A stretch of 64,000 bases of DNA from Ensifer sp. Root278 (GTDB lineage: Bacteria; Pseudomonadota; Alphaproteobacteria; Rhizobiales; Rhizobiaceae): assembly GCF_001429285.1 (NCBI RefSeq), contig NZ_LMJJ01000041.1, positions 86,940 through 150,939 of the forward strand. Reading direction: 5' to 3'. Within the stretch, counting starts at the first letter, position 1. The number at the start of each line of letters is the position of its first letter. The position numbers and the translations under genes are program-made. Positions 9,297 through 17,413 of the stretch are shown here, piece after piece. The notes beneath the pieces are model-generated. The model was not told the origin of the DNA. It searched no databases and saw only the letters and a list, made by a program, of their open reading frames with translations.

Positions 9297-9866
9297 ATGG
9301 ACCTGAGCGCCGTCCTTAGCACGCTCTATGTGTGGTTAGCCGAGGACTTTCGCTTGGTCCGTCTGCTTTTCTCGGTCGTCGGCGTGGGACTTGCGTTGGA
9401 TATCGCATGGAAGCTGCGGCGTGACGCGCTGCTTCGGCGTCGTGGAACATCGACCAAGGGACGGATCGTCCAAGTGTCGAGTGGGGAGGACTACGACACC
9501 GCCATCATTCGGTTCACAGACGGGGCGGGACGCACACACGAATTCGACTCCGAGCTTCCTCATTCAGGCGAGCCCGTCGGGACAAGCGTCGACGTACGCT
9601 ATGACCCTCAGACCCCAGGGCGTGCCCATCTCGCCGGCAGACCCCTAAGGCGCATGTTGCTGTACGTGGTGTCTCTGATCGTCGCCGCGGGTTTTGTCTT
9701 CCTGGCGGTGGTGCTCGACGGCCGAATACAGCGGGGAGCCCCAGCTAGCGCGCGGCGTCGAGCCAGAGCAGACGGATCGTCCGGCTCTCTTCGTCGGGCT
9801 GCTCCTGGAAGACCGTTGCTGCCAGTGTCAACGCGTCGTCTCGCAAGGTTTCCTGCCGGGCAATGA
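9297..9866 (+). CDS. DUF3592-like membrane protein, 3' end antisense to the CHAD gene
   Basis: It has an N-terminal hydrophobic segment (LVRLLFSVVGVGLALDIAW, about residues 20-38). A small beta-rich part follows (TKGRIVQVSSGEDYDTAIIRFTDGAGRTHEF...VDVRYDPQTPGRA), and then a second membrane segment (MLLYVVSLIVAAGFVFLAVVL). That is the DUF3592 layout: two helices around a beta domain with the V.VRYDP.P..A motif. Function is unknown. The recognisable protein ends near residue 142 (about 9720). The remaining 47 residues are Arg/Ala-rich and lie antisense to the convergent CHAD gene, so a frameshift or truncation near 9725 is possible. A weak start context makes the exact ATG uncertain. Confidence 0.6.
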   Translation: MDLSAVLSTLYVWLAEDFRLVRLLFSVVGVGLALDIAWKLRRDALLRRRGTSTKGRIVQVSSGEDYDTAIIRFTDGAGRTHEFDSELPHSGEPVGTSVDVRYDPQTPGRAHLAGRPLRRMLLYVVSLIVAAGFVFLAVVLDGRIQRGAPASARRRARADGSSGSLRRAAPGRPLLPVSTRRLARFPAGQ

Positions 9867-10653
9867 CGGCGGCGATGAGATGGGCCTGGTCCTGGCTGTT
9901 GCCGGCCAGCGCCGGATCTTCGTTAATCAACTGGATCATGACGGAGAGATCGTTGAGGTGGCCGAGCGTGTCGACCAGCATCTTGGCCTCGCTGCGCTTG
10001 GCCTGGATAGCAGACGGCCAGGTGTCGCGCATAAGTCCCAGATGCATGCGGTAGTCCTGCGCCCGCTTGCGCAACTCGTGGAAGGCGCCGGCATCGGTGC
10101 TCGAGCCGCAGGCTTCCTTGGCGCGGGCGGCGCGCTTGAGCGTCTGCTGCCAGCCTTTCGTCAGTCGGGCGGCGGTTCTACGGCGACGATCGTCAAAAGA
10201 GACATGGGCCAGTGCTTGCAGGGCGTGTTCACAAGTGACGATGGTTGCGGCAACGCGGTCCTCGATGTCGGTCTCGCAGGCAGCGATGCGGTCGCGACGT
10301 TTCTCCAGCCGCTTGCAAATGTGGGTGAGAGCCTTCTCCTGTTCGACGCTGGCAGCCGATGCCCTCAGGTATTGAGCGTTTTCCACCAGCGCTGCCGCAT
10401 CGCGGACGGTTGAGAGATTGCGGGCCATGTCGCGTATGCGCGCGTTTTCGTGCTTCTGGAATTGCGGCGCGTCGGCGGCGACGAGCCGATAGAGCGAACG
10501 CAGACGCTTGAAGTTCTTGCGGGCCTCATGGATGGCTTCGTGGAGGCCATCAGGGCGGTCTTCGAGGGTCATGACCGCCTGCGTGAATTGCTCGGCGGCA
10601 ATGGCGCGGAAATCGTCGGTGAACGGCCGTCCGGGCCGGAAGGCGTAGGTCAT
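9745..10653 (-). CDS. CHAD domain protein
   Basis: A 302-residue all-helical CHAD protein. Conserved histidine/basic helices are visible: HEAIHEARKNFKRLRSLYRL near residue 38 and a second one (FHELRKRAQDYRMHLGLM) near residue 190. CHAD domains bind polyphosphate through these positive surfaces. The ATG at 10653 overlaps the stop of the upstream CYTH gene in an ATGA, so the two are translationally coupled. In many bacteria CYTH and CHAD are fused in one protein (E. coli YgiF), whereas here they are separate. The role is probably polyphosphate or inorganic triphosphate metabolism, inferred from the pairing. Confidence 0.88.
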   Translation of the reverse strand: MTYAFRPGRPFTDDFRAIAAEQFTQAVMTLEDRPDGLHEAIHEARKNFKRLRSLYRLVAADAPQFQKHENARIRDMARNLSTVRDAAALVENAQYLRASAASVEQEKALTHICKRLEKRRDRIAACETDIEDRVAATIVTCEHALQALAHVSFDDRRRRTAARLTKGWQQTLKRAARAKEACGSSTDAGAFHELRKRAQDYRMHLGLMRDTWPSAIQAKRSEAKMLVDTLGHLNDLSVMIQLINEDPALAGNSQDQAHLIAAVIARQETLRDDALTLAATVFQEQPDEESRTIRLLWLDAAR

Positions 10654-11123
10654 GATTGGGGTTCCATCAGCCCCTCTGTGGCAAGCGCCTGGTTGGAATA
10701 ACGGCGGTCGCCGGTGACTTCGCGGCCGATCCAATTGGGCAGCGCCGGCAAGTCGGTCTCGCGCTTCATCTCCACTTCGGCGACGACCAGGCCCTTGAGC
10801 GCGCCTTCGTAGACATCCACTTCCCAGATGAAGCCCTTGTACGGGATGCGATATCGTCGTTTCTCAATGACGATGCCGACCGCCTGCGTCAGCATCTCAC
10901 GGGCGTCGTCCATAGGTACATCGTATTCATATTCGTTTCTGACCAGCGCCGACTTGCCGATCTTGATGGTGAGGCGCGCCCACTTGTTGCCGTGGATGCG
11001 CACGCGCAGCGAGCGGTCGTCCATGGTGACGACATAGGCTTGCCTGAGGTCGATGCCCTTGTCCGCATGCTCTCGCCACCCGTCGGACGCGACCAGAAAC
11101 TTGCGTTCTATTTCCTTCGCCAT
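10650..11123 (-). CDS. CYTH domain protein (triphosphate tunnel metalloenzyme)
   Basis: A 157-residue CYTH/TTM protein. It starts MAKEIERKFLV, containing the diagnostic ExExK metal- and phosphate-binding motif (Glu4, Glu6, Lys8). The repeated basic/acidic strands of the tunnel follow (LRVRIHGNKWARLTIK; EVDVYEGALKGLVVAEVEM). Characterised relatives hydrolyse inorganic triphosphate; other members are thiamine triphosphatases or class IV adenylate cyclases. Short length and absence of extra domains fit a triphosphatase. It is the first gene of a two-gene operon with the CHAD gene, joined by an ATGA overlap. Confidence 0.9.
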   Translation of the reverse strand: MAKEIERKFLVASDGWREHADKGIDLRQAYVVTMDDRSLRVRIHGNKWARLTIKIGKSALVRNEYEYDVPMDDAREMLTQAVGIVIEKRRYRIPYKGFIWEVDVYEGALKGLVVAEVEMKRETDLPALPNWIGREVTGDRRYSNQALATEGLMEPQS

Positions 11124-11325
11124 GGATAATCCGCCATTTCGATAGGCTCGCCGTCATCAAACTATCGCTTTCGTGCGAAGGCTCAAGTCATCTCTTTGTT
11201 GTAGGTAATATTTTATCTTCAGCTTACATGAGAATGCCGCACACTTGCGCCCTTAGGTCTCGACAACCGGTGGCCGGCGGAGTATGCGGAGGGCATATTC
11301 AATCGTTTTAAAAAGGACGATCGGC

Positions 11326-11964
11326 ATGAGCGCGAAAACCGACAGGCTTCTTTCCATCCTCAAATTGCAGCCGGTCGTTCCGGTCCTCGTGATCGACGAC
11401 GTCGCGACCGCCGTGCCGCTGGCGCGCGCTCTGGTTGCCGGCGGGTTGAGGGCGATCGAGATCACGCTGCGCACGCCGGCAGCGCTCGAAGCGATCAGCG
11501 CGGTTGCCAACGAAGTGGAAGGTGCTGTTGCCGGCGCCGGCACGATCCTCAATGCCGCGCAATTCGAAGCGGCGGTCGAAGCCGGCTCCAAGTTCATCGT
11601 CAGCCCCGGCACGACGCAGGAACTGATCGATGTCGCGAACGACCACGACGTGCCACTGCTGCCGGGTGCCGCGACGGCGAGCGAAGTCATGGGCCTGCGT
11701 GAAGAAGGCTACGACGTCATGAAGTTCTTCCCGGCGGAACAGGCCGGTGGTGCCGCCTATCTCAAGTCGCTGTCTTCGCCGCTGGCCGGCACGATGTTCT
11801 GCCCGACCGGCGGGATCTCGCTTTCCAACGCGCGCGACTATCTGACGCTTCCGAACGTCGTCTGCGTTGGCGGCTCCTGGGTTGCACCGAAGGATCTGGT
11901 CGCCAAGGGCGATTGGGCCGGAATCACCAAGCTTGCGGCCGAAGCCTTCGCCCTCAAGGGCTGA
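11326..11964 (+). CDS. eda: 2-dehydro-3-deoxyphosphogluconate aldolase (KDPG aldolase)
   Basis: A 212-residue class I aldolase that cleaves KDPG to pyruvate and glyceraldehyde 3-phosphate in the Entner-Doudoroff pathway, the main hexose route in rhizobia. The catalytic glutamate is Glu45 in AIEITLRTP and the Schiff-base lysine is Lys133 in VMKFFPAE, the same numbers as in the E. coli enzyme. The phosphate-binding FCPTGGIS loop is present. An AAAGGACGA ribosome-binding site precedes the ATG at 11326; a GTG/ATG further upstream is not needed. It is monocistronic with its own terminator. Confidence 0.95.
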   Translation: MSAKTDRLLSILKLQPVVPVLVIDDVATAVPLARALVAGGLRAIEITLRTPAALEAISAVANEVEGAVAGAGTILNAAQFEAAVEAGSKFIVSPGTTQELIDVANDHDVPLLPGAATASEVMGLREEGYDVMKFFPAEQAGGAAYLKSLSSPLAGTMFCPTGGISLSNARDYLTLPNVVCVGGSWVAPKDLVAKGDWAGITKLAAEAFALKG

Positions 11965-11990
11965 GCGGGAAGCACTGCGTTCTACATTTG

Positions 11991-12018
11991 CAGGCCGGGC
12001 GAAAGCCCGGCCTTTTTC
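11991..12018 (+). terminator. Rho-independent terminator of eda
   Basis: AGGCCGGGC, a GAAA tetraloop and GCCCGGCCTTTTT form a nine-pair stem with a T run, 27 bases after the stop. Confidence 0.92.
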
Positions 12019-12172
12019 GTTGGTCGCGGTGTTCTTCGTCACACGCGCCTGGCGCGAATTTGTATTTCCCCTGCAACGTTCCTATGTCTCAATCCATTCG
12101 ACGGCGCGAGCGCGGGCGGCGCTCCGTTTCGGTTGACCTTAACCGCCCGGAACCGACAAGGAGCGAAACCCG

Positions 12173-12886
12173 ATGTTCGACGCGAAGAAATTGCTGGATC
12201 AGTTTCTGGGATCGCAGGTGCCCGGTGCCGGCGGCACGGTGCGCGATCGCGCGACCCAGGCGACGCAGCTTGCCAAGGACAATCCGCTGGCGACGGGCGC
12301 CATCGCCGCGGTCCTGCTCGGCACCAAGTCGGGTCGCCAGCTGGCCGGCAATGCCGCCGTGCTCGGCGGCCTCGCGGCCATCGCGGGTCTCGGTTACCAG
12401 GCCTACAAAAACTATCAGGCCGGCAACACGCCGGGAGGCGCAAACGTTGCCAAGGGGGAACCGGAACTCCTGCCGCCGCCGGCCGATTCCGGCTTCCCTT
12501 CTGCGCCGGAGGCCGTCAGCCACGATTTCGCGCTGACCCTGGTGCGGGCGATGATCGCGGCCTCGCGCGCTGACGGGCACATCGACGAGGCCGAGCGTCA
12601 GCACATCATGGACAAACTGTCGGTCTCCGGCCTTTCGGCCGATGCCGCCGCCTTCCTCGACAACGAGCTTGCCAACCCTGTCGATATCGACGCGATCGTC
12701 GGTGCGGCCAAGACGGAAGAAGAGCGCGTCGAGGTCTATACCGCATCGCGCCTGACGATCGAGCCGGAGACGCGTGCGGAGCGTGGCTATCTCGACCTCC
12801 TGGCCGGCCGCCTCGGCCTTCCGGATGCGCTGGTCGATCACATCGAGGCGACCGTATCGGCCGCCAAGGTGCCGGCTACGGCCTAG
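12173..12886 (+). CDS. DUF533 (YebE-like, TerB-related) protein
   Basis: A 237-residue protein. The N-terminal part (MFDAKKLLDQFLG) leads into a glycine/alanine-rich, weakly membrane-like segment (TGAIAAVLLGTKSGRQLAGNAAVLGGLAAIAGLGYQAYKNY, about residues 41-80). A proline-rich linker follows, and then an acidic helical TerB-like domain (ARADGHIDEAERQHIMDKL, about residues 137-156). This is the DUF533/YebE arrangement. Function is unknown; TerB-like domains have been linked to metal sensing and envelope stress. It appears monocistronic, with an AAGGAG ribosome-binding site before the ATG. Confidence 0.85.
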   Translation: MFDAKKLLDQFLGSQVPGAGGTVRDRATQATQLAKDNPLATGAIAAVLLGTKSGRQLAGNAAVLGGLAAIAGLGYQAYKNYQAGNTPGGANVAKGEPELLPPPADSGFPSAPEAVSHDFALTLVRAMIAASRADGHIDEAERQHIMDKLSVSGLSADAAAFLDNELANPVDIDAIVGAAKTEEERVEVYTASRLTIEPETRAERGYLDLLAGRLGLPDALVDHIEATVSAAKVPATA

Positions 12887-12915
12887 CATTCTGGGCTGTC
12901 CCGCATGGGTGCATC

Positions 12916-12970
12916 ACCAGTTTGAACAGGGTTCATAACCAGTTTGAACAGAGTTCATAACCAGTTTGAA
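12916..12970. repeat. 22-base tandem repeat with embedded dyads, upstream of a GNAT gene
   Basis: Two and a half direct copies of ACCAGTTTGAACAGNGTTCATA follow each other exactly (12916-12937, 12938-12959, 12960-12970). Each complete copy carries an 11-base dyad, GAACAGGGTTC or GAACAGAGTTC. Reading across the junctions gives GTTC-N7-GTTT, one base short of the GTTC-N7-GTTC LexA box of alphaproteobacteria. Two-turn helical spacing suggests an operator array rather than chance duplication, but this is inference. Confidence 0.7.
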
Positions 12971-13030
12971 TTTGTATCGGTCGCCACTCTGGCCTATTGC
13001 GAAGTGCAAGGGGTAACGGAGGAGCGGCCG

Positions 13031-13726
13031 ATGCGTGATCTCAAGAACTGGAAAGGATGCCCGGCGCCGAAGGGCGTCGCGCTCGAAGGGCGCTTTGTCA
13101 AGCTCGAGCCCTATGAGCGTGACCGGCATATTCAGGACCTCTGGGACGGTCTCGGCGGCATGGCGATCAATCCGCTGCTCAAGTATTTCACGCAGCCGGA
13201 TTTCAGGGATATCGAGGGTTTCGACGCCTGGCTGACGGCGGCGCAGGAGAAATCCGGCTGGGTCACCGAAGTGTTTCGCGACAAGGCGACGGGTATCGTC
13301 GTCGGCATGGCCAACTACATGCGCGCCGATCCCGCCAACGGCGTCGTTGAAGTCGGCTCTGTCGCCCATGGCGCGCCCATGGCCCGCTCACCGCTCTCGA
13401 CCGAAGTCCATTACCTGATGGCGAAGCACGTCTTCGAGGATCTCGGCTATCGCCGTTACGAATGGAAATGCCACAGCGAGAACATGGCAAGCCGCAACAC
13501 GGCGGCGCGCCTCGGCTTTACGTTCGAGGGCATCTTCCGCCAGCACATGATCTCCAAGGGCGAAAACCGCGACACGGCCTGGTTCTCGATGATCGACAGC
13601 GAATGGCCGCTGCTCAATGCCGCATTCGAAACCTGGCTCGCAGCTGATAATTTCGATGAGGATGGTCGCCAGAAGCGGCGGCTTGAAGATATACGTGCGG
13701 ACTTGGAGCGGAAGGCGTCCAAGTAG
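13031..13726 (+). CDS. GNAT family N-acetyltransferase (RimJ/RimL-like)
   Basis: A 231-residue protein of the Acetyltransf_3 class. It shows VALEGRFVKLEPYERDRH near the start and the core strands GIVVGMANYMR and GVVEVGSVAHGA. The acetyl-CoA pyrophosphate-binding region follows, with the YRRYEWKCHSENMASRNTAARLGFTFEGIFRQH motif (about residues 142-174). Such enzymes acetylate amino groups of proteins or small molecules; the YEWKC..N..S...A..LGF pattern is typical of uncharacterised rhizobial members. The ATG at 13031 has GGAGGAG upstream; the frame is open further back into the tandem repeat, which is not family-like. Confidence 0.87.
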   Translation: MRDLKNWKGCPAPKGVALEGRFVKLEPYERDRHIQDLWDGLGGMAINPLLKYFTQPDFRDIEGFDAWLTAAQEKSGWVTEVFRDKATGIVVGMANYMRADPANGVVEVGSVAHGAPMARSPLSTEVHYLMAKHVFEDLGYRRYEWKCHSENMASRNTAARLGFTFEGIFRQHMISKGENRDTAWFSMIDSEWPLLNAAFETWLAADNFDEDGRQKRRLEDIRADLERKASK

Positions 13727-13767
13727 GCGCCTGACGCTCGGTCGCATCAGACAACAGCAGGGAAGTC

Positions 13768-13974
13768 ATGCAGAACAAGGAAAAGTCACCGGCGATCGCC
13801 GCTGCGATCATTCTCGTCGTCGCCGGCCTCGGCTTCTTCGTGCTGCCGTCGATCATGCTGAAGCTTGGCGACATCTCGCCCTGGCTTGCCGCTGCCTTCG
13901 GCGTGATCTTCGTGCTCGGCTTCTTCCTGCTGTTCTGGTTGAGAGCCCGCTACCAGCGCAAGCGCGGGCTTTGA
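13768..13974 (+). CDS. Small two-helix membrane protein, function unknown
   Basis: 68 residues with two clear membrane segments (IAAAIILVVAGLGFFVLPSIML and WLAAAFGVIFVLGFFLLFWL) and a basic tail (RARYQRKRGL). It follows the GNAT gene by 41 bases on the same strand, so co-transcription is plausible, and it is convergent with the metal exporter gene. A GGGAAG ribosome-binding site precedes the ATG. I do not recognise a named family. Confidence 0.75.
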   Translation: MQNKEKSPAIAAAIILVVAGLGFFVLPSIMLKLGDISPWLAAAFGVIFVLGFFLLFWLRARYQRKRGL

Positions 13975-14002
13975 CGATCGCTTCTGCTTAAGCCGCAGAG
14001 CG

Positions 14003-15055
14003 TCAGCTCTGCAGTGCCGCGCCGAGAAGAACCAATCCAAGCAACAGAACCAAGGCTGCACCGGCGATCTCGATGCCGTTCGAGATCCGGGCTGCGGCAG
14101 AGCTGCTTGAGGCGTAGCGCAGCGCAACGCCCTTGGCCGTGACGGCCATGGTCGCGAGGATCGAGACGGTGATCGCGGTGCCGATCGACATGGCGAAGAC
14201 CGAGAGCACGCCGCCGAGATAGAGCCCGTTCAGGAGCGCGAACGACAGCACGATCAGCGCGCCGGAGCAGGGCCGCAGCCCGACGGCGATAACGGCCGAC
14301 CAGGCTTCCCGGAGCGCAAAACGATCGCCCTTCAGCATCGACGGATCGGGGGCGTGCGCATGCCCGCAGCTCGCGCAGACTTCGCCAGGGCCATGGCTGT
14401 GCCCATGGTGACCGCCGTGTTCGTGATGATGGTGATCGTGGTGATGATGGTCGTGATCGTGCGCGAGATGGATATGCCCGCCGCCGGCGATTGAGGCCAC
14501 GGCGACCGGACGCAGCATCGACCGCAGCTTGCGCAGAAGCAGCCATCCGCCGAAAGCGGCAATGAGCGCGTAGCTGGCGATTTCCAGCCACCGCGTCGCC
14601 GTGGTCATGTTGATCGACGAACCGCGCAGCAGCAGATAGACGGCGCCGATCAAAAGGATCGCGACGATCCCCTGCAGGATCGAGGAAAGGAACGACAGCA
14701 TTACGCCGCGCTTCAGCTCGGTCTCGTTGGCGATCATGTAGGAGGAGATCACCGCCTTGCCGTGGCCGGGGCCGGCGGCATGAAGGACACCATAGGTGAA
14801 GGAGAGCCCGACCAGCGACCAGAGCTGCCAGGGGTTTTCCCGCATGCCCTTCAACGCGTTGGTCATCAACCGGTAGAAGCCCTGCTGCTCCATATTCACC
14901 CAGGCGAAGAAACCGCCGAGGAAACCGGTCGTTTTGAATGCAGGCTCGGCCGTGCCGATGCCGAGCGGCGACTGGGCCGCCGCAAGCGTTGCGGACAGCG
15001 CCGTGACGATGAGCGCTGCCGTGACCAGACGTCCGATCCTGCGGGTGTTCAGCAT
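14003..15055 (-). CDS. NicO/RcnA-like nickel/cobalt exporter with His-rich loop
   Basis: A 350-residue membrane protein. It has an N-terminal signal-like segment (residues 1-27) and six or so further membrane helices. Between the halves lies a cytoplasmic or periplasmic loop with a dense histidine cluster (HDHDHHHHDHHHHEHGGHHGHSHG, about residues 198-222) followed by a CASCGH motif. The HAAGPGHGKAVISSY motif in the third helix is the NicO/RcnA metal-binding signature. The family moves Ni2+ or Co2+ out of the cell. The gene overlaps the upstream DUF1007 gene by 7 bases; DUF1007-NicO pairs are common and probably work together. A short hairpin (13995-14012) covers the stop. Confidence 0.87.
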   Translation of the reverse strand: MLNTRRIGRLVTAALIVTALSATLAAAQSPLGIGTAEPAFKTTGFLGGFFAWVNMEQQGFYRLMTNALKGMRENPWQLWSLVGLSFTYGVLHAAGPGHGKAVISSYMIANETELKRGVMLSFLSSILQGIVAILLIGAVYLLLRGSSINMTTATRWLEIASYALIAAFGGWLLLRKLRSMLRPVAVASIAGGGHIHLAHDHDHHHHDHHHHEHGGHHGHSHGPGEVCASCGHAHAPDPSMLKGDRFALREAWSAVIAVGLRPCSGALIVLSFALLNGLYLGGVLSVFAMSIGTAITVSILATMAVTAKGVALRYASSSSAAARISNGIEIAGAALVLLLGLVLLGAALQS

Positions 15056-15693
15056 GTGATCTCTATCCTGGTTGCAAAGAGCTTCGACATGTCCGTGCCG
15101 GTCGGATCACTCCAAAAGGCATCGGTCAGCGTGTCCTTGTTCTCGGCGAGAACCTCGTCGGGATCAGGGCGGACGACCTTGTGTTCGCAGGCGTTGATCT
15201 TGTCGCCGACGACGGTCAGGTCGTTGTCGGTCGCGAAATCCATCGCGGTATACATGGTCGGATCATAGACGCCGAAGGAAAGTTTGCCCTTGAGCGGCAT
15301 CGGCTCGGCCGGCTTGACGGCGAACATCATCATGAGCTGCCCGTCCTTGTAGTCGACGGTGATGCTGTCCGGCTTGTTGACCTTGATGGTTTTGCCGTTG
15401 TCGAGGATCGTCGTGTAGTAATTGTACTCAGACAGCGACTCCAGCACGGTCTGGCCGACTTCCGCCAGTTCGTCCGGATCGAGCATCGCATTCGAGTTCT
15501 TGTCGAAATCGAGCACCACGCTCGACGAAAACAGCTCGTCGAAACGCCAGACGTTTCGCAGTTCACTGACTTCGGCCTTGTCGTCGGAGACCACCTCGAG
15601 GCGCGCTTCCGCGAAGATGTGCGGATGGGTAAGGGCCAGCGACGGCGCAAGCAGGGTGGCAAGGCCGGCCATGATGAGGCGTTTGGTTCTCAT
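15049..15693 (-). CDS. DUF1007 family periplasmic protein
   Basis: A 214-residue secreted protein: signal peptide MRTKRLIMAGLATLLAPSLALTHPHIFAEARLEV with cleavage near ALT-H. The HPHIFAEA start of mature DUF1007 is present and puts two histidines at the mature N-terminus, plausible metal ligands. An acidic DKNSNAMLDPDELAEVG segment resembles an EF-hand loop. It is the first gene of a two-gene operon with the NicO/RcnA-like exporter (7-base overlap). That context suggests a periplasmic accessory in nickel/cobalt handling, but the biochemical role is not known. Confidence 0.85.
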   Translation of the reverse strand: MRTKRLIMAGLATLLAPSLALTHPHIFAEARLEVVSDDKAEVSELRNVWRFDELFSSSVVLDFDKNSNAMLDPDELAEVGQTVLESLSEYNYYTTILDNGKTIKVNKPDSITVDYKDGQLMMMFAVKPAEPMPLKGKLSFGVYDPTMYTAMDFATDNDLTVVGDKINACEHKVVRPDPDEVLAENKDTLTDAFWSDPTGTDMSKLFATRIEITC

Positions 15694-15819
15694 GAAACGG
15701 CAATCCTTTCGGCGGGGCGATCTCCCGCGATTCGTTTCCGGGAATGTACCGGAAATGGGACGGAATTGGGACTTGGCCGATCACATGCGCCGGCGGCAGC
15801 TTCGGTGGTGCAGAGGCGG

Positions 15820-16713
15820 TCAGCGTGGCTTGCGGAACCAGGCATGCAGGAAATCGACCAGCGTCCTGACCTTGGCCGGCAAATAGCGGCGATGCGGATA
15901 GATCGCATAGATGCCGCGGTCGCGCGGCAGGAAATCGTCAAACATCGTCACGAGTTCGCCCGCCGCGATCTTCGGCCGGGCAATGAAATCGGGAATGACC
16001 GCGACGCCCATGCCGGAGACGGCGGCCCTCAGAGCGGCAAGCGGACTGTTGACCTCGATCGGGCCGCTGACCGGAACGGTGAAGGCCGAGCCGTCGGGCT
16101 CGACGAAGCGCCAGTTGGAATAGGAGCGGCCATTGGTGTCGAGAATACAGGGGAGCTTGGAAAGATCGGTCGGGTGTTCGATCGGGCCGGATTTCTCAAG
16201 AAACTCCGGCGCGGCGCAGATCAGCACCTGGAAATCGTCGAGCTTGCGGGCGATAAGCGTGGAATCCTCCAGTCGCGTTATGCGGATGGCAGCGTCGAAG
16301 CCTTCCTCGACGAGATCGACGAAGCGGTCGTCCGAGACGATCTCCAGCGAGAGCTCAGGATGCTGCTTGCCGAAGTCGATGAGCGACTGGCCGATCTCGG
16401 CATCGACGAAAGTGCGCGGCGCCGTGATGCGCAGCCGTCCCTTCAGGTCGGAGTTGTTGGCGCGCACGAGATCGGCAAGGTTGTCGATCTCCTTCAGGAT
16501 TTCCGAGGCGGTGCGGTAGTAGGTATGGCCGGCTTCGGTCAGCGAGAATTGCCGGGTGGTGCGGTTGAGCAGCAGCGCGCCGAGCTCGTCCTCGAGTTCG
16601 CGCACATATTTCGAAAGTAGCGCCTTCGACTTGCCGACGCGCCTGGCGGCGGCCGAGAACCCCTCGGCGTCCACGACGTCGATGAAGGCGCGGATGCGGG
16701 TGAGTGTGTCCAT
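15820..16713 (-). CDS. LysR family transcriptional regulator
   Basis: A 297-residue LTTR. The N-terminal winged helix-turn-helix spans residues 1-60 (MDTLTRIRAFIDVVDAEGFSAAARRVGKSKALLSKYVRELEDELGALLLNRTTR), followed by the linker helix and the two-lobed effector-binding domain. The subgroup (MDTLTRIRAF...RVGKSKALLSKYV) is the common CrgA-like type that often regulates neighbouring oxidoreductase or exporter genes. No obvious target is divergent here: the 700-base upstream region leads to the decarboxylase gene. It may regulate the decarboxylase or an unlinked gene. Confidence 0.92.
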   Translation of the reverse strand: MDTLTRIRAFIDVVDAEGFSAAARRVGKSKALLSKYVRELEDELGALLLNRTTRQFSLTEAGHTYYRTASEILKEIDNLADLVRANNSDLKGRLRITAPRTFVDAEIGQSLIDFGKQHPELSLEIVSDDRFVDLVEEGFDAAIRITRLEDSTLIARKLDDFQVLICAAPEFLEKSGPIEHPTDLSKLPCILDTNGRSYSNWRFVEPDGSAFTVPVSGPIEVNSPLAALRAAVSGMGVAVIPDFIARPKIAAGELVTMFDDFLPRDRGIYAIYPHRRYLPAKVRTLVDFLHAWFRKPR

Positions 16714-17413
16714 GGCAATCTTTCTTTCGTGCTCTCAATCGCGTTGCGCCGATTCGATGCGAACGCCTCTTTTCGCGCCGAGGATGCCGACGGCAGATTG
16801 TCCGTCGCTTGCGCCTGATGCACCGGTTTCGGCGGATACCGGCGCATGCTGAAAATAATGACCCTTTTCAATAATTTACAGCAGTGATCGATCCGGCGCA
16901 GTTCGTTCAATGTTTGTGAACACCGCCAGTTTTGCCTGCTTGGAAAAAAATTCAACTGCCAGTGCGAAAAAACTCTTGATTGCGACAGGCTTTTTTCTTA
17001 CCTACGCCCTTGCCCAAAGTCGCACGTGCCTGTGGGTGTCCGCCGACCCTCGATTAGGTGAGGGTATCGGTAAGGTACCTGGAACTAACCCCTCCAGTCG
17101 CTATTCCGGCCAACCGGGAAATGCGAGGACATCTTGAAGCAACGACGGTGCGGGCCTTTCTGGTGTCTGCCGGCTTTCCAACAGCCGGGGTTACTGAAGA
17201 GGCACACCTTCATTGCCGGAAGTGCGGTTGGGTTATCCCCTCCAATCCATGGCAGACAAAGCCGAATTGAAGCCTAGGCGGGCTTTGATTCACCGTTCGC
17301 GCATCGAGCGCATGCATGGTTCCGGGGTCTCCACCGGCTGGTTCCAGCGCATGTGCGCGTATGCCCTTTGTCCTCCGCGAAAGCGGAGCATTTTGGATCA
17401 GGGGAATATGGCC
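16714..17413 (+). promoter_or_regulatory. 700-base region with long structured leader of the ornithine/lysine decarboxylase gene
   Basis: No protein-coding gene is convincing here. The right 350 bases are rich in stems: CCGGCT-N7-AGCCGG (17170-17188), CAAAGCC...GGCTTTG (17257-17287), and CTCCGC-GAAA-GCGGAG (17373-17388). The last is a GNRA-capped hairpin ending 12 bases before the AGGGGA ribosome-binding site. Alphaproteobacterial odc genes of this family are known to carry a conserved leader element called speF (Rfam family of that name). Position and downstream gene fit, but I cannot run a covariance-model search, so identity is inference. The left part holds the divergent LysR promoter and AT-rich tracts (16860-17010). 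Confidence 0.55.

Noticed and set aside
8998-9306. A 102-residue plus-strand frame between trhO and the DUF3592 gene.
   Set aside because: No ribosome-binding site, no domain, several competing frames of equal quality; left as unassigned intergenic DNA.
12916-12970. CRISPR array.
   Set aside because: Only 2.5 repeats of 22 bases with no spacers; the copies are directly adjacent, and no cas genes are present.
14400-14470. Simple-sequence repeat in the exporter gene (ATGATGG/GTGATCG runs).
   Set aside because: It is only the codon pattern of the His/Asp-rich loop; the same effect occurs at 27410-27530 in the COG0523 gene.
17213-17413. N-terminal extension of the ornithine decarboxylase frame.
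   Set aside because: The region is the structured leader; residues there are not family-like and the AGGGGA spacing favours 17414.
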